64,000 bases of DNA from Candidatus Reconcilbacillus cellulovorans (GCA_002507565.1 MOXJ01000011.1:1-64000); one strand, 5' to 3'. Counted from the stretch's first letter, positions 48,361-56,802 are shown. Notes: a model not told the origin generated them from the letters alone. Program-made: numbers and translations.

Positions 48361-48425
48361 GGACATCGGATTGCCGCCGTTTATACTGATTCTTGAAAAA
48401 ACCCGAACAGTAAGGAGAGATCAAC

Positions 48426-49688
48426 ATGGTGTTCGGACACACCCATTCCCGCCGCGCGTGGCTCGTCCTACTGGCGCTCGCGACGCTCTTCGCGGCCGCC
48501 GCCGTCTACCTGCCGCGCGCCCTGCCGGTCGCCGACGCGGCCGTGCCCTCGTACTCCGGATGGACGCTCATCTGGAGCGACGACTTTAATGGCCCAGCCA
48601 ATACCGGCGTCGACACGACGAAATGGATCTACGACACCGGCACCGGCTATCCCGGCGGTCCCGCCAACTGGGGCACCGGCGAAATCGAGACGATGACCAG
48701 CAGCACCGCCAACGTCTTTCAGGACGGAGCCGGCAACCTGAATATCAAGCCGATCCGCGACGCAAGCGGCAACTGGACCTCCGGACGCATCGAGACGGTC
48801 CGCACCGACTTCCAGCCGCCCGCCGGCGGCGTCATGCGCGTCGAGGCGCGCATCCAGCTGCCGAACGTCACCGGCGCTTCCGCGCAAGGGTATTGGCCGG
48901 CGTTCTGGATGCTCGGCGCGCCGTTCCGCGGCAACTACTGGAACTGGCCGAGCATCGGCGAAATCGACATCATGGAAAACGTCAACGGCGCCAACACCGT
49001 CTGGGGGACGTTCCACTGCGGTGTGACGCCGGGAGGTCCGTGCAACGAAACGTCGGGCATCGGCGCCAGCCGCTCCGGCTTCTCGCCGTCGCTGCAATCG
49101 GCGTTCCACACGTATCGCGTCGAATGGGACCGCAGCGTGTCGCCGGAAGAAATCCGCTGGTACGTCGACGACGTCCAGTACCACACGGTGCGCGCTAATC
49201 AGTTCGATGCGACGACGTGGCAAAACGCGACCAACCACGGCTATTTCATCATCCTGAACGTCGCGATCGGCGGCGGCTGGCCGGGCAACCCGACGTCGTC
49301 GACCGTCTCCGGCGCGCCGATGAAAGTCGACTACGTCGCGGTCTGGACTAAAAACGGCGGCACGTCTCCGACGCCGACACCGTCGCCCACGGCAACCCCG
49401 ACGCCGACTCCCAACACCGAGTACACGTTCGGGGTCGACAACCTGAGCGGTACGCAGGCGCTCGTCTGGTTCAAGCCGAACGGCTGGACGGCCAACTACG
49501 TCATCCTGCACTATATCGTGCCCGGCCAACCGCAACAAAACGTCTACATGACGTATAACAGCTCGACGGCGCGCTGGGAGTACACCGTCAGCGGCATCAG
49601 TTCCGGACAGACGCTGCAGTACCAGTTCACGTACAACAAAAACGGTCTGCAGTATGACACCACTTGGTTCAGCTGGACGAAACCTTAA
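48426..49688 (+). CDS. Secreted GH16 beta-1,3-glucanase with CBM56
   Basis: 420 residues: signal peptide to about residue 38, GH16 catalytic domain at about 43-310 (IWSDDFNGP start; catalytic SIGEIDIMENV with Glu179, Asp181, Glu184), a Thr/Pro linker (TPTPSPTATPTPTP) at about 316-333, and a C-terminal CBM56-like beta-1,3-glucan-binding module at about 335-420 (YTFGVDNLSGTQALVWFKP; LQYQFTYNKNGLQYDT). Releases oligosaccharides for the importer encoded just upstream. AAGGAGAG precedes the ATG. No SLH repeats, so it is free, unlike the glucanase at 33965. Confidence 0.93.
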   Translation: MVFGHTHSRRAWLVLLALATLFAAAAVYLPRALPVADAAVPSYSGWTLIWSDDFNGPANTGVDTTKWIYDTGTGYPGGPANWGTGEIETMTSSTANVFQDGAGNLNIKPIRDASGNWTSGRIETVRTDFQPPAGGVMRVEARIQLPNVTGASAQGYWPAFWMLGAPFRGNYWNWPSIGEIDIMENVNGANTVWGTFHCGVTPGGPCNETSGIGASRSGFSPSLQSAFHTYRVEWDRSVSPEEIRWYVDDVQYHTVRANQFDATTWQNATNHGYFIILNVAIGGGWPGNPTSSTVSGAPMKVDYVAVWTKNGGTSPTPTPSPTATPTPTPNTEYTFGVDNLSGTQALVWFKPNGWTANYVILHYIVPGQPQQNVYMTYNSSTARWEYTVSGISSGQTLQYQFTYNKNGLQYDTTWFSWTKP

Positions 49689-49733
49689 TGAAATGATTTG
49701 ATCAAACGGTTTTTTTCCGGGCCGATCTGAAAA

Positions 49734-49766
49734 AGACCCGCTTCCCGGCGGGGCTTTTTTCGTTTT
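49734..49766 (+). terminator. Terminator of the secreted glucanase
   Basis: GC-rich stem CCCGC / GCGGG with loop TTCCCG and flanking partial pairing, followed by CTTTTTTCGTTTTT, about 45 bases after the stop codon. Confidence 0.8.
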
Positions 49767-49848
49767 TCAGACACAGACGGACGGCCTGGAAGTATGGTAT
49801 CTTTTTCTTGTAAACCTTTTTTCAACCTTGTGAAAGGAGTGTCTTGCA

Positions 49849-50772
49849 ATGACCGAACCGAAACCTTCCCGCATCGCGATCGTCGGTACCGGCATGGTCG
49901 GCGCGACGACGGCGTACACCCTGCTTTTGCGCCAGCGGGTCACCGAACTCGTCCTGATCGACGCCAACCGCGACAAGGCGCTCGGCGACGCGCTCGACAT
50001 GAACCACGGCCTGCCGTTCGTCGGCCAGACGAAAATCTGGGCGGGCGACTATCCCGACTGCGCGGACGCCGACATCGTCATCATCGCCGCCGGAGCCGCC
50101 CAGAAACCCGGCGAGACGCGCCTCGACCTCTTGAAGCGAAACGCCGGCATTCTGGAAGACATCATCGAACGCGTAACGGCGCACAACCGAAACGGGATCC
50201 TGCTCGTCGCCACCAACCCCGTCGACATTCTCGCCTATTTGTGCTGGAAAAAGTCCGGCTGGCCCGCGCGCCGCGTCATCGGCTCGGGAACGCTGCTCGA
50301 CAGCGCCCGCTTCCGGTATTTGATCGGCCAGGCGCTCCGGATCGACCCGCGCCACGTCCACGCCCACATCGTCGGCGAGCACGGCGATTCGGAAGTGCCG
50401 CTGTGGAGCACCGCCAACGTCGCCGGCAAGACGGTCGAGCTGTCCGAAGCGGAGCGCCGCCGGATTTTCGAGGAAACGCGCGACGCCGCTTACGAGATCA
50501 TCCGCGCCAAAGGGGCGACCTATTACGCGATCGCGCTTGCGCTCGACCGAATTTGCGCCGCGATCCTGCGCGACGAAGCGGCGGTGCTGCCCGTTTCGAC
50601 GTTGGCTGACGGCTACCGCGGCATTTCCGATGTGTATCTCGGCCTGCCGTGCGTCGTCGACCGGACCGGCGTTCGCGAGATCATCGATCTGCCGATGACC
50701 GCCGAGGAAGAAGCCCTGCTCAAGGCATCGGCCGCGAAACTGCGCGAACGGATCGACGAGATGCTCGCTTGA
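49849..50772 (+). CDS. ldh: L-lactate dehydrogenase
   Basis: 307 residues. NAD-binding IAIVGTGMVGATTAYTLL, Asp in VLIDANRDKA, substrate Arg-containing AAGAAQKPGETRLDLL, NPVDIL, and the catalytic HIVGEHGDSEVPLWS (His about 177). Converts pyruvate to lactate, regenerating NAD+. Malate dehydrogenases share the fold, but the QKPGETR loop (Gln rather than Arg) indicates lactate. A single gene with GAAAGGAGTG upstream of the ATG; not obviously linked to the lanthipeptide genes downstream. Confidence 0.92.
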   Translation: MTEPKPSRIAIVGTGMVGATTAYTLLLRQRVTELVLIDANRDKALGDALDMNHGLPFVGQTKIWAGDYPDCADADIVIIAAGAAQKPGETRLDLLKRNAGILEDIIERVTAHNRNGILLVATNPVDILAYLCWKKSGWPARRVIGSGTLLDSARFRYLIGQALRIDPRHVHAHIVGEHGDSEVPLWSTANVAGKTVELSEAERRRIFEETRDAAYEIIRAKGATYYAIALALDRICAAILRDEAAVLPVSTLADGYRGISDVYLGLPCVVDRTGVREIIDLPMTAEEEALLKASAAKLRERIDEMLA

Positions 50773-50883
50773 TCCCGAGAAGTCGAAGTACAAAATTTTT
50801 CTGTCAATTCTGTGAGTTTATCCAGTCGATTTCGTTCGGTTTCAGTAGTCTGCATTTTATACTTTATTCCAAAGGAGGTGAAC

Positions 50884-51114
50884 ATGATGAACCGGATCGA
50901 ACTTCTGAAAGACCCTGTGCTGAGGCACAAACTGGCGGTGTCGACCGATCAGCCGGCCGGCTTCGTGCTCGACGAAATCGAGGAGAACGAAGCGTGCGTT
51001 CGGGAACTCGCCAGCGGAGGCAACGCGTCGGACCTCAGCAAGAGACTAGGGAATACGGGCAGCTACTGTACACTCACGAAGGAATGTCAATGGATTTGCC
51101 AAATTATCCCGTAA
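50884..51114 (+). CDS. lanA1: Alpha-type class II lanthipeptide precursor
   Basis: 76-residue precursor (or 75 from the second ATG). The leader ends at a double-glycine site, ELASGG (residues 41-46), and contains the PAG motif common in mersacidin/lichenicidin-type leaders. The 30-residue core holds RLGNTGSYCTLTKEC, close to haloduracin-alpha and lichenicidin A1, including the CTLTxEC ring that binds lipid II in this family. Three core Cys and six Ser/Thr. Cys at core position 1 and at the position before RLGN in haloduracin-alpha are Asn and Lys here, so no N-terminal disulfide. AAAGGAGGTGAAC gives a strong ribosome binding site. Confidence 0.92.
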   Translation: MMNRIELLKDPVLRHKLAVSTDQPAGFVLDEIEENEACVRELASGGNASDLSKRLGNTGSYCTLTKECQWICQIIP

Positions 51115-51132
51115 TCCCTCTCTTCTGAAAGC

Positions 51133-51175
51133 CGATACGGCGGATCGAGACCGGAAAGGGCGATCCGCCGTATCG
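51133..51175 (+). terminator. Strong stem-loop between the alpha precursor and lanM1
   Basis: Perfect 15-base stem CGATACGGCGGATCG / CGATCCGCCGTATCG with a 13-base loop, starting 18 bases after the precursor stop. No T-run, so partial attenuation or mRNA stabilisation is likely, giving more precursor than enzyme. Confidence 0.65.
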
Positions 51176-51225
51176 AAGCAGGACGGACGTCGTTTCGTCG
51201 AATTTGCGGGGGGCGGTGAAAAAAG

Positions 51226-54200
51226 GTGAGCATCACCGAAACGGATGTCGTCTCATATTGGATGTCCCTCTTTCCAGGCTTGCGCGACGTCGGTATGCTC
51301 GAACGCATGTTCGTGGACATCGGCGGAAAGACGCTTGAAGCGATGTTGCGGGAAACCGCGGCGGCAAGCGTCCCGTCCGCGATGAAAGGAAACTTTTTCG
51401 CCTCGGAAGACCGTCTGGATGTCCGTTGGCCCGATCCGTTTTGGCCGCTCTACGAGCCGATCATCCGCGAACACGCCCTCGGGTGGCGGGATTTTCTCCA
51501 CGATGCTCGGCACGCGGCCGACCCGGATGCTCTGTTTGAGGAATCCGTCCTCGAACTGGCCGAACAGTTGGCGCAGATGGCGCTTCGCGTCGTCATCGTC
51601 GAACTGCATGCGGCCAAACTCGCAAACCGCCTCTCCGGAGCGACGCCCGAAGAGCGATTCGGGCACTTCGTTCGGAAACTCGAGCATGAGCCGGATTTCT
51701 TGGGCGCCCTGTACGGCGAATATCACGAACTCGTCCGGTTGATGCGCCTTAAGTCGCATACATATTTTCATCATTTAAAAGAAGTTTTGGAGCGTACCGA
51801 AGCTAGACGCACCGCCCTCGCGCGAGCGTTCAACGCCGGGCGGCCGCTCGGGCGGTTGTGCGGCATTCGCGCCCATCTCGGCGATTCTCACCGCGGCGGG
51901 CGATCCGTCGTTCGACTCCGTTTCGAATGCGGAACGAATCTTGTCTACAAGCCGCGGAGCCTCGAGGCCGAACGGGCATTCGCATCGCTCGTTGACTGGC
52001 TCAACGAACAGGCCCCGCCGGGTTGGAGAGGGTTGCGCGCCGCCGAAACCTTGGCGGAGGACGAGTACGGTTGGATGCGCTGGGTCGAAAACCGTCCGTG
52101 CGCCGATGAGACGCAAATCCGTTCTTTCTACATACGGGCCGGTCATTTGCTCTGTCTGCTGTATGCGCTGAGCGGCCGCGACATCCATCATGAAAACGTG
52201 CTGGCGGACGGCGATTGCCCGATTCCCGTCGATCTCGAGTCGCTGTTGCATCCGCTTCTGCCGAGCATGTTGCCGAATGCGCGGACCGACGCGGAACGAC
52301 GGGCGTGGGAAATCGCCTTGACGTCGGTCCAGTCGGTCGGGTTATTGCCGACGTTTATCACCGGAGCTACCGAAGAAGGGACGATTCGGGCCGAAGTCGG
52401 CGGACTCGGCGCCGAAACCGAACAATTTTCGCCCTTTCTTGCGTACACCATACGCCATCCCGGCACCGACGGGATGAAACTTGAAAAAACGCGGGCCGTG
52501 ATCGCGCAGCACCGCAATCTTCCCGTATGGAGCGGCCGTCCGCAATCCGCCGACCGTTACGTCGGCGAAATCGTGACCGGATTTCGGACGCTTTACGAGT
52601 GGATCGCCGAAAACCGGGAAACGTTCGCCGCCGAGGTCGAAAACCAGTTTTCGGCGGCCCGGTGTCGCGTCATCTTCAGGCCGACTTACCTGTATTCGCA
52701 ATTGTTGCGCACGGGATATCATCCGGACATGCTTCGCAATCCGGTGCACCGTCGGGTGCTGTTTCACCGGCTCGGCCTGGCCGCCGAACGAATCCCGAAA
52801 TCGGTAGTCCGAGCGGAATACGAAGACATGCTGGACGGCGACGTACCGTATTTCACCATGAACGCCGACGACACTACGGTTTTCGATTCCAGCGGCCGTC
52901 CGCTCTGTCGTTTGCCGGTCGCGGCGCCGCTCGAAACGGTCAAAGCAAAAATTTCCCGATTCGGCGCCGAAGACGTGATCCTCCAAACCAACATGATCCG
53001 AACGTCGTTTCTCGTCAAAGCGGGAGCGCTTCGCGTGGAAAATACGCCGGTTCGCCTGGTCGGCAGACCGCTGCGAAATGCGGAAAATATCGGGAGAATC
53101 CTGGAGGAGTTTCCCATACTGCTCGGCGAATATCTTATATCGACCGCGGTCACCGACCGCTCGTCGCGCCCGGTATCCCGAACCTGGATCAGCGCCAGCC
53201 TCAGCGGTCCCGAGCAAAACCTCTGGTCGGTCGCGCCGATAGGCATCGACCTGTTCAACGGTCTTCCGGGCGTCGCCCTGTTTCTCGGCTGCCTGGCGGC
53301 CGTCACCGGTCGTGCGGAGTTTGCCCGAGCCGCATCGGAAACGGCTACCGCGTTTATACTTCCGTTCGCCTCCGAGAACGCCTTCGACAGCGGTGCGGCG
53401 CCCCCCGTCGGGGCGTTCGCGGGAGCGGCGGGCGCCGTTTACGCGCTTTTCCATCTCGGAAAACTGTTGCAACGGCCCGATCTGCGCGCCCGTGTCCCGC
53501 CGGCCCTGTGCGTTTTGGAAAAACTTCTGGAAACCGACGGATTATGTGATGTCGTCGCAGGCGCGGCGGGATGTCTCGGCGTCGCCATGGCCGTCTTCGA
53601 ACAGACCGACGATCGCGCGGAGCGTGAAGCGGCGTTACGACTCGCCCGCCGCTGCGCCGAATTGCTTAAACGCAACGCAAGGCGCGACGCGGACGGGACG
53701 GTCGCCTGGCCGGATTCCGAACAGGACGCCTATATCGGCTACGCGCACGGTGCGATCGGCATCGCCGCCCAGCTCGCCCGCTTCCATGCCGTGGACGCGG
53801 ACGCCGAAATTTTGTCGCTCGTCCGAGGAGCACTGCAACTGGTCCGTTCGCGATACGACCCGACGCTCAACAACTGGCATTCGCGCGAGCGGACGGCCGG
53901 CACGGCGTGGGGGTGGTGCCACGGCGCCCCAGGAATTTTGTTGGCGCTGTGCATCATGCGGAAAGCCGGTCATCGCGACGAGCGGCTCGAGGAAGACATC
54001 CGAACCGCATTCGAGGCAACCGTTCGGCACGGCTTCGGTCACAACCTGACGGTTTGTCACGGGGATTGGGGCAATCTCGACATCGTCCGAACCGCCGCCG
54101 AACAGATGAAATGGCCGGGATGGCCCGAGCGATGCCGAGACGCCGTCGATGAAGCGTGCCGGTGGATGACAAGACTGTGGCGGGAGGGAGTTCCGCAAGA

Positions 54201-54303
54201 GCGGTTGCCCGTCGGACTGATGGTCGGCCTGGCCGGCTGCGGTTACGCGGCACTGCGTTTTTTGGCTCCCGACCTCGTGCCCGATGTGCTTAGCCTAGCT
54301 TAA
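51226..54303 (+). CDS. lanM1: Class II lanthipeptide synthetase LanM (alpha-associated)
   Basis: 1025-residue bifunctional enzyme. N-terminal dehydratase with the kinase-like core: GDSHRGGRSV, LVYKPRS (Lys), DIHHENVLADG and VDLESLLHP, and FRPTYLYSQLL. It phosphorylates and eliminates Ser/Thr to dehydro residues. The C-terminal LanC-like cyclase has zinc ligands Cys898 (WCHGAPG) and Cys944-His945 (VCHGDWGN), forming thioether rings. GTG start at 51226 after GGGGGGCGGTGA. Next to the alpha precursor, so presumably its partner, following the one-LanM-per-peptide rule in haloduracin and lichenicidin loci. Confidence 0.94.
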   Translation: MSITETDVVSYWMSLFPGLRDVGMLERMFVDIGGKTLEAMLRETAAASVPSAMKGNFFASEDRLDVRWPDPFWPLYEPIIREHALGWRDFLHDARHAADPDALFEESVLELAEQLAQMALRVVIVELHAAKLANRLSGATPEERFGHFVRKLEHEPDFLGALYGEYHELVRLMRLKSHTYFHHLKEVLERTEARRTALARAFNAGRPLGRLCGIRAHLGDSHRGGRSVVRLRFECGTNLVYKPRSLEAERAFASLVDWLNEQAPPGWRGLRAAETLAEDEYGWMRWVENRPCADETQIRSFYIRAGHLLCLLYALSGRDIHHENVLADGDCPIPVDLESLLHPLLPSMLPNARTDAERRAWEIALTSVQSVGLLPTFITGATEEGTIRAEVGGLGAETEQFSPFLAYTIRHPGTDGMKLEKTRAVIAQHRNLPVWSGRPQSADRYVGEIVTGFRTLYEWIAENRETFAAEVENQFSAARCRVIFRPTYLYSQLLRTGYHPDMLRNPVHRRVLFHRLGLAAERIPKSVVRAEYEDMLDGDVPYFTMNADDTTVFDSSGRPLCRLPVAAPLETVKAKISRFGAEDVILQTNMIRTSFLVKAGALRVENTPVRLVGRPLRNAENIGRILEEFPILLGEYLISTAVTDRSSRPVSRTWISASLSGPEQNLWSVAPIGIDLFNGLPGVALFLGCLAAVTGRAEFARAASETATAFILPFASENAFDSGAAPPVGAFAGAAGAVYALFHLGKLLQRPDLRARVPPALCVLEKLLETDGLCDVVAGAAGCLGVAMAVFEQTDDRAEREAALRLARRCAELLKRNARRDADGTVAWPDSEQDAYIGYAHGAIGIAAQLARFHAVDADAEILSLVRGALQLVRSRYDPTLNNWHSRERTAGTAWGWCHGAPGILLALCIMRKAGHRDERLEEDIRTAFEATVRHGFGHNLTVCHGDWGNLDIVRTAAEQMKWPGWPERCRDAVDEACRWMTRLWREGVPQERLPVGLMVGLAGCGYAALRFLAPDLVPDVLSLA

Positions 54304-54327
54304 CGCCTGAAAGGGGTGTTTGCCGTT

Positions 54328-55239
54328 TTGGATACCGTACTCCGCCTGGAACAAGTCGGTAAAAAATACGGTCGGAAAATTGCGGTCCAAAATATCAGTT
54401 TTTCCGTCCGTCGCGGCGAAATCGTCGGCCTCGTCGGACCGAACGGCGCCGGCAAAACGACGCTGATGCGGATCATCGTCGGCCTGCTCCGCCACTACGA
54501 AGGCCGGGTGTTTTTGAACGAACGGCCCGTGAAGACCGGAGACCGGCAGTCGGCGGGAAAGATCGGCTGCATGATCGAAACGCCGGGATTTTATCCTTAT
54601 TTGTCGGGATACGAGAATTTAAAGTTTTTGTCCGCATTTTCGGGACGCGTCCCCGACGAAAAGATTCTGGAAACCGCTCGGAAGCTCGGACTGGCTAAAG
54701 TCCTTCACCAAAAAGTGCGCCAATATTCGCTGGGCATGCGGCAACGGCTGGCCATCGCCCTAGCCGTGCTCCATCAACCTTCGCTTCTCGTGCTGGATGA
54801 ACCCGCCAACGGACTCGATCCGGCCGGCATACTCGAAATGAGAGATTATTTACGCGAACTGGCCGACAAATCGAATATCGCGATCTTGATCTCAAGCCAT
54901 CATTTGTCCGAAATCGAGCGTATTTGTGACCGCGTCGCCATCCTGAACCGCGGCGCCATGGTGAAATGGCTCGATATGAAACAAGACAACGAAAAAACGT
55001 GCGTCTATGTCTTCGAAACGAACCGCGCTACGGAATTGGCCGCCCGGTTGCGACAAAACGGTGTGACGGTTCTCGGTACGGAAGCGGGCGCAGTGTTGGT
55101 GCAGACGAAGCGAGAGTCCGTCGCGGCGGTTATCCGGACGGCCGCCGCAACCGGCATTGATTTTACGGCCGTGTACGAACGCAAAGAAACTTTGGAACAA
55201 GAGTTTCTTGAAGCTGTAGGGGGAGTTTCCATTGAATGA
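54328..55239 (+). CDS. lanF: ABC transporter ATPase, lantibiotic immunity type (LanF)
   Basis: 303 residues: Walker A GPNGAGKTT, signature YSLGMRQRLAIALAVL, Walker B LLVLDEPANGLDPAG, His in SSHHLSEIE; C-terminal ~90 residues variable, as in LanF/BcrA-type proteins. Likely exports the producer's own lantibiotic from the membrane. Start: TTG at 54328 is preferred, ten bases after AAAGGGGTG; a GTG at 54316 is in frame but sits on that Shine-Dalgarno site. Overlaps the permease by 8 bases. Confidence 0.88.
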   Translation: MDTVLRLEQVGKKYGRKIAVQNISFSVRRGEIVGLVGPNGAGKTTLMRIIVGLLRHYEGRVFLNERPVKTGDRQSAGKIGCMIETPGFYPYLSGYENLKFLSAFSGRVPDEKILETARKLGLAKVLHQKVRQYSLGMRQRLAIALAVLHQPSLLVLDEPANGLDPAGILEMRDYLRELADKSNIAILISSHHLSEIERICDRVAILNRGAMVKWLDMKQDNEKTCVYVFETNRATELAARLRQNGVTVLGTEAGAVLVQTKRESVAAVIRTAAATGIDFTAVYERKETLEQEFLEAVGGVSIE

Positions 55240-55960
55240 CGCTCTGGTGTTGTCCTGGATCGAGATGCGAAAAGCGCTCGCTCGGTCTGTACTGTACACC
55301 GGCATCGCCTTAGCGGTCATGACGGGTCTGACTGTCGCGATTCGGGGAAAACAGTTCCCGGGAGTATTCGAAGCGGCCCACTCGATCACCTTTTACGGCA
55401 ATGCGGCAGAAATTTTTATGGCCGTTCTGATGGCCAAAGCGCTCGGCGACGAGTTTTATTACAAGACCTCAACGTTTGTCTTTTCTTCTTCGTCGTCCAG
55501 ACTGAAAATTTTGGCATCGAAATGGCTGTACCACTTCTGGATTGCCGCGGTGTTTGCCGTATTCGCCATCGGCGTCTCCTGCGCGGCGCAATGGATTTTG
55601 GAAGGCCGCGTCGATACCGAAGCGCAATGGGACCATGCCCTGAAAATCATGCCCGTTTATTTACTGTTCGCTCTGGCAGCGGGAAGTTTTCTGCTTGCGG
55701 TCGGCTCTGTGACGCTGAACATCGTCGGTCCCCTCATCGCGTACGTCGTCGTGTTCTGGTTTTTGCCGGGCGCCGTCGCAAATTTGTTGGAAAGATGGTT
55801 CAGCCTCGAAAAGATTGAAACGTTTTTATCGCCGCTTTTTCTGAGAACGTTTCTGGTCTCACTCGATTACGACTTTCGCGACGCGATCGCCCTGGTTCTC
55901 TTCAGCGCTTTTTGTTTCGCCCTAGCGGCGTTTATTATGAACCGCCGGGATTTACACTGA
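55232..55960 (+). CDS. lanE: ABC-2 type permease, immunity type (LanE/G)
   Basis: 242-residue integral membrane protein with about six hydrophobic segments (the first at about residues 22-38; later SFLLAVGSVTLNIVGPLIAYVVVFWFL). Pairs with the ATPase just upstream. Start is a TTG (55232) with GGGGGAG about seven bases ahead. Only one permease is present, whereas many lantibiotic systems have LanE and LanG, so it may homodimerise. Confidence 0.85.
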   Translation: MNDALVLSWIEMRKALARSVLYTGIALAVMTGLTVAIRGKQFPGVFEAAHSITFYGNAAEIFMAVLMAKALGDEFYYKTSTFVFSSSSSRLKILASKWLYHFWIAAVFAVFAIGVSCAAQWILEGRVDTEAQWDHALKIMPVYLLFALAAGSFLLAVGSVTLNIVGPLIAYVVVFWFLPGAVANLLERWFSLEKIETFLSPLFLRTFLVSLDYDFRDAIALVLFSAFCFALAAFIMNRRDLH

Positions 55961-56007
55961 AATGCGATCTTGAAAGAAATCTTGCGCGCGAAAGGAGGTG
56001 AACCGTC

Positions 56008-56205
56008 ATGAAAAAGGAAAATTTGCTCGAATTGTACGCGGCGGACCCCGCCGGAGACATTCCCGAAGGCGAATTGCGCGGCCTTGTTCGGGAAAACCCG
56101 GCAGGAGCGGGCACACCGACCGTTACCATCCCCATTACGATCGCGCTCGTGACGCTCTACATCTGCCCGACCAACGCGTGCACGGTCGATTGTCCGAGGC
56201 AGTGA
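56008..56205 (+). CDS. lanA2: Beta-type lanthipeptide precursor 1
   Basis: 65 residues. Leader has DPAGDIPEGEL and a GA cleavage site at residues 33-34, 22 residues after the Asp of DPAG. The 31-residue core is Thr/Ile-rich and ends with CPTNACTVDC plus PRQ, matching the CPTTKCTSxC end of haloduracin-beta and LchA2. Three Cys. Strong AAAGGAGGTGAACCGTC before the ATG. LanM2 is the likely modifier and LanT the exporter/protease. Confidence 0.93.
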   Translation: MKKENLLELYAADPAGDIPEGELRGLVRENPAGAGTPTVTIPITIALVTLYICPTNACTVDCPRQ

Positions 56206-56227
56206 GACCGGCGGACATCGTCTGACA

Positions 56228-56273
56228 GTCGGCGAGGCGTGCGATAACGTTCGCTATCGCACGCTTCGTCGGC
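56228..56273 (+). terminator. Stem-loop between beta precursors 1 and 2
   Basis: Ten-base perfect core GCGTGCGATA / TATCGCACGC with loop of eight, extended to about 18 pairs including G-U pairs; followed by AAAAAGCC and, 15 bases on, TTTTTT. May limit transcription past the first precursor or stabilise its mRNA. Confidence 0.6.
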
Positions 56274-56313
56274 AAAAAGCCTGAAAAATTTTTTAAGAAA
56301 GGAGAATGTCCAC

Positions 56314-56496
56314 ATGAACGTCGAACGGCTTTCTCGGTATGGAAGCGATCCCGCCGGGGAAATCCCGGAAAAGGAGCTTCGGCAACTTGCGAACGACTCG
56401 GCGGTGGGCGGAGTGCTTCCGAACACGACGCCCATCGTAAGCCTACTGGTCTGTCCCACAACAGCCTGTACGATTCGATGCGGAACCATCGTCTAA
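56314..56496 (+). CDS. Beta-type lanthipeptide precursor 2
   Basis: 60 residues. Leader with DPAGEIPEKEL and GG cleavage at residues 32-33, exactly 22 residues from the DPAG Asp. Core of 27 residues: VLPNTTPIVSLLV then CPTTACTIRC and GTIV. Closest of the three to the canonical beta end. Start after AAAGGAG with nine bases spacing. The third in a series of four precursors in the locus. Confidence 0.92.
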   Translation: MNVERLSRYGSDPAGEIPEKELRQLANDSAVGGVLPNTTPIVSLLVCPTTACTIRCGTIV

Positions 56497-56514
56497 AATG
56501 GAGGCGCACGACGA

Positions 56515-56745
56515 ATGGGTCTGCAACTGTTGAATCTGTACGCCGAAGACCCGGCCGGTCTCATCCCGGAAAGCGAACTGCATGCGCTCTCCCGCGGACT
56601 TCCGGTCGGCGCGGCCGAAGCGGTATGCCCGACGCTGAAGATTTGTCCTTCGATCGTCTGCTCGATCGATCTAATATCCTGCACGACCGTAACGTTCGGC
56701 TGCTATTGCCCGACACCGATTCCGACGACGGTCTCGCTTGCGTAG
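56515..56745 (+). CDS. Unusual six-cysteine lanthipeptide precursor 3
   Basis: 76 residues with the same leader plan (DPAGLIPESEL, GA site at residues 32-33, 22 residues after DPAG Asp). The 43-residue core differs: AEAVCPTLKICPSIVCSID then ISCTTVTFGCYC and a PTPIPTTVSLA tail. Six Cys against three in the others, with two CPxxxxC-like units, suggesting a partly duplicated beta motif. Starts 18 bases after precursor 2; TGGAGG is ten bases ahead of the ATG. Function as a third component or separate product unknown. Confidence 0.85.
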   Translation: MGLQLLNLYAEDPAGLIPESELHALSRGLPVGAAEAVCPTLKICPSIVCSIDLISCTTVTFGCYCPTPIPTTVSLA

Positions 56746-56761
56746 CAACAATCCAAGAACA

Positions 56762-56802
56762 GGTGAAATTCCCCTTGGCGGACCGCCAGGGGGAATTTCG
56801 CC
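56762..56802 (+). terminator. Stem-loop between precursor 3 and lanM2
   Basis: About 19-pair stem, GTGAAATTCCCCTTGGCGG against CCGCCAGGGGGAATTTCGC with few mismatches, followed by CTTGATATTT. It starts 16 bases after the precursor stop and would reduce read-through to lanM2. Confidence 0.65.

Noticed and set aside
50845-50873. TATACT with weak TTCGGT upstream of the alpha precursor as its promoter
   Set aside because: The -10 is only about ten bases from the ATG, so the transcript would lose the ribosome binding site; the true promoter was not found.
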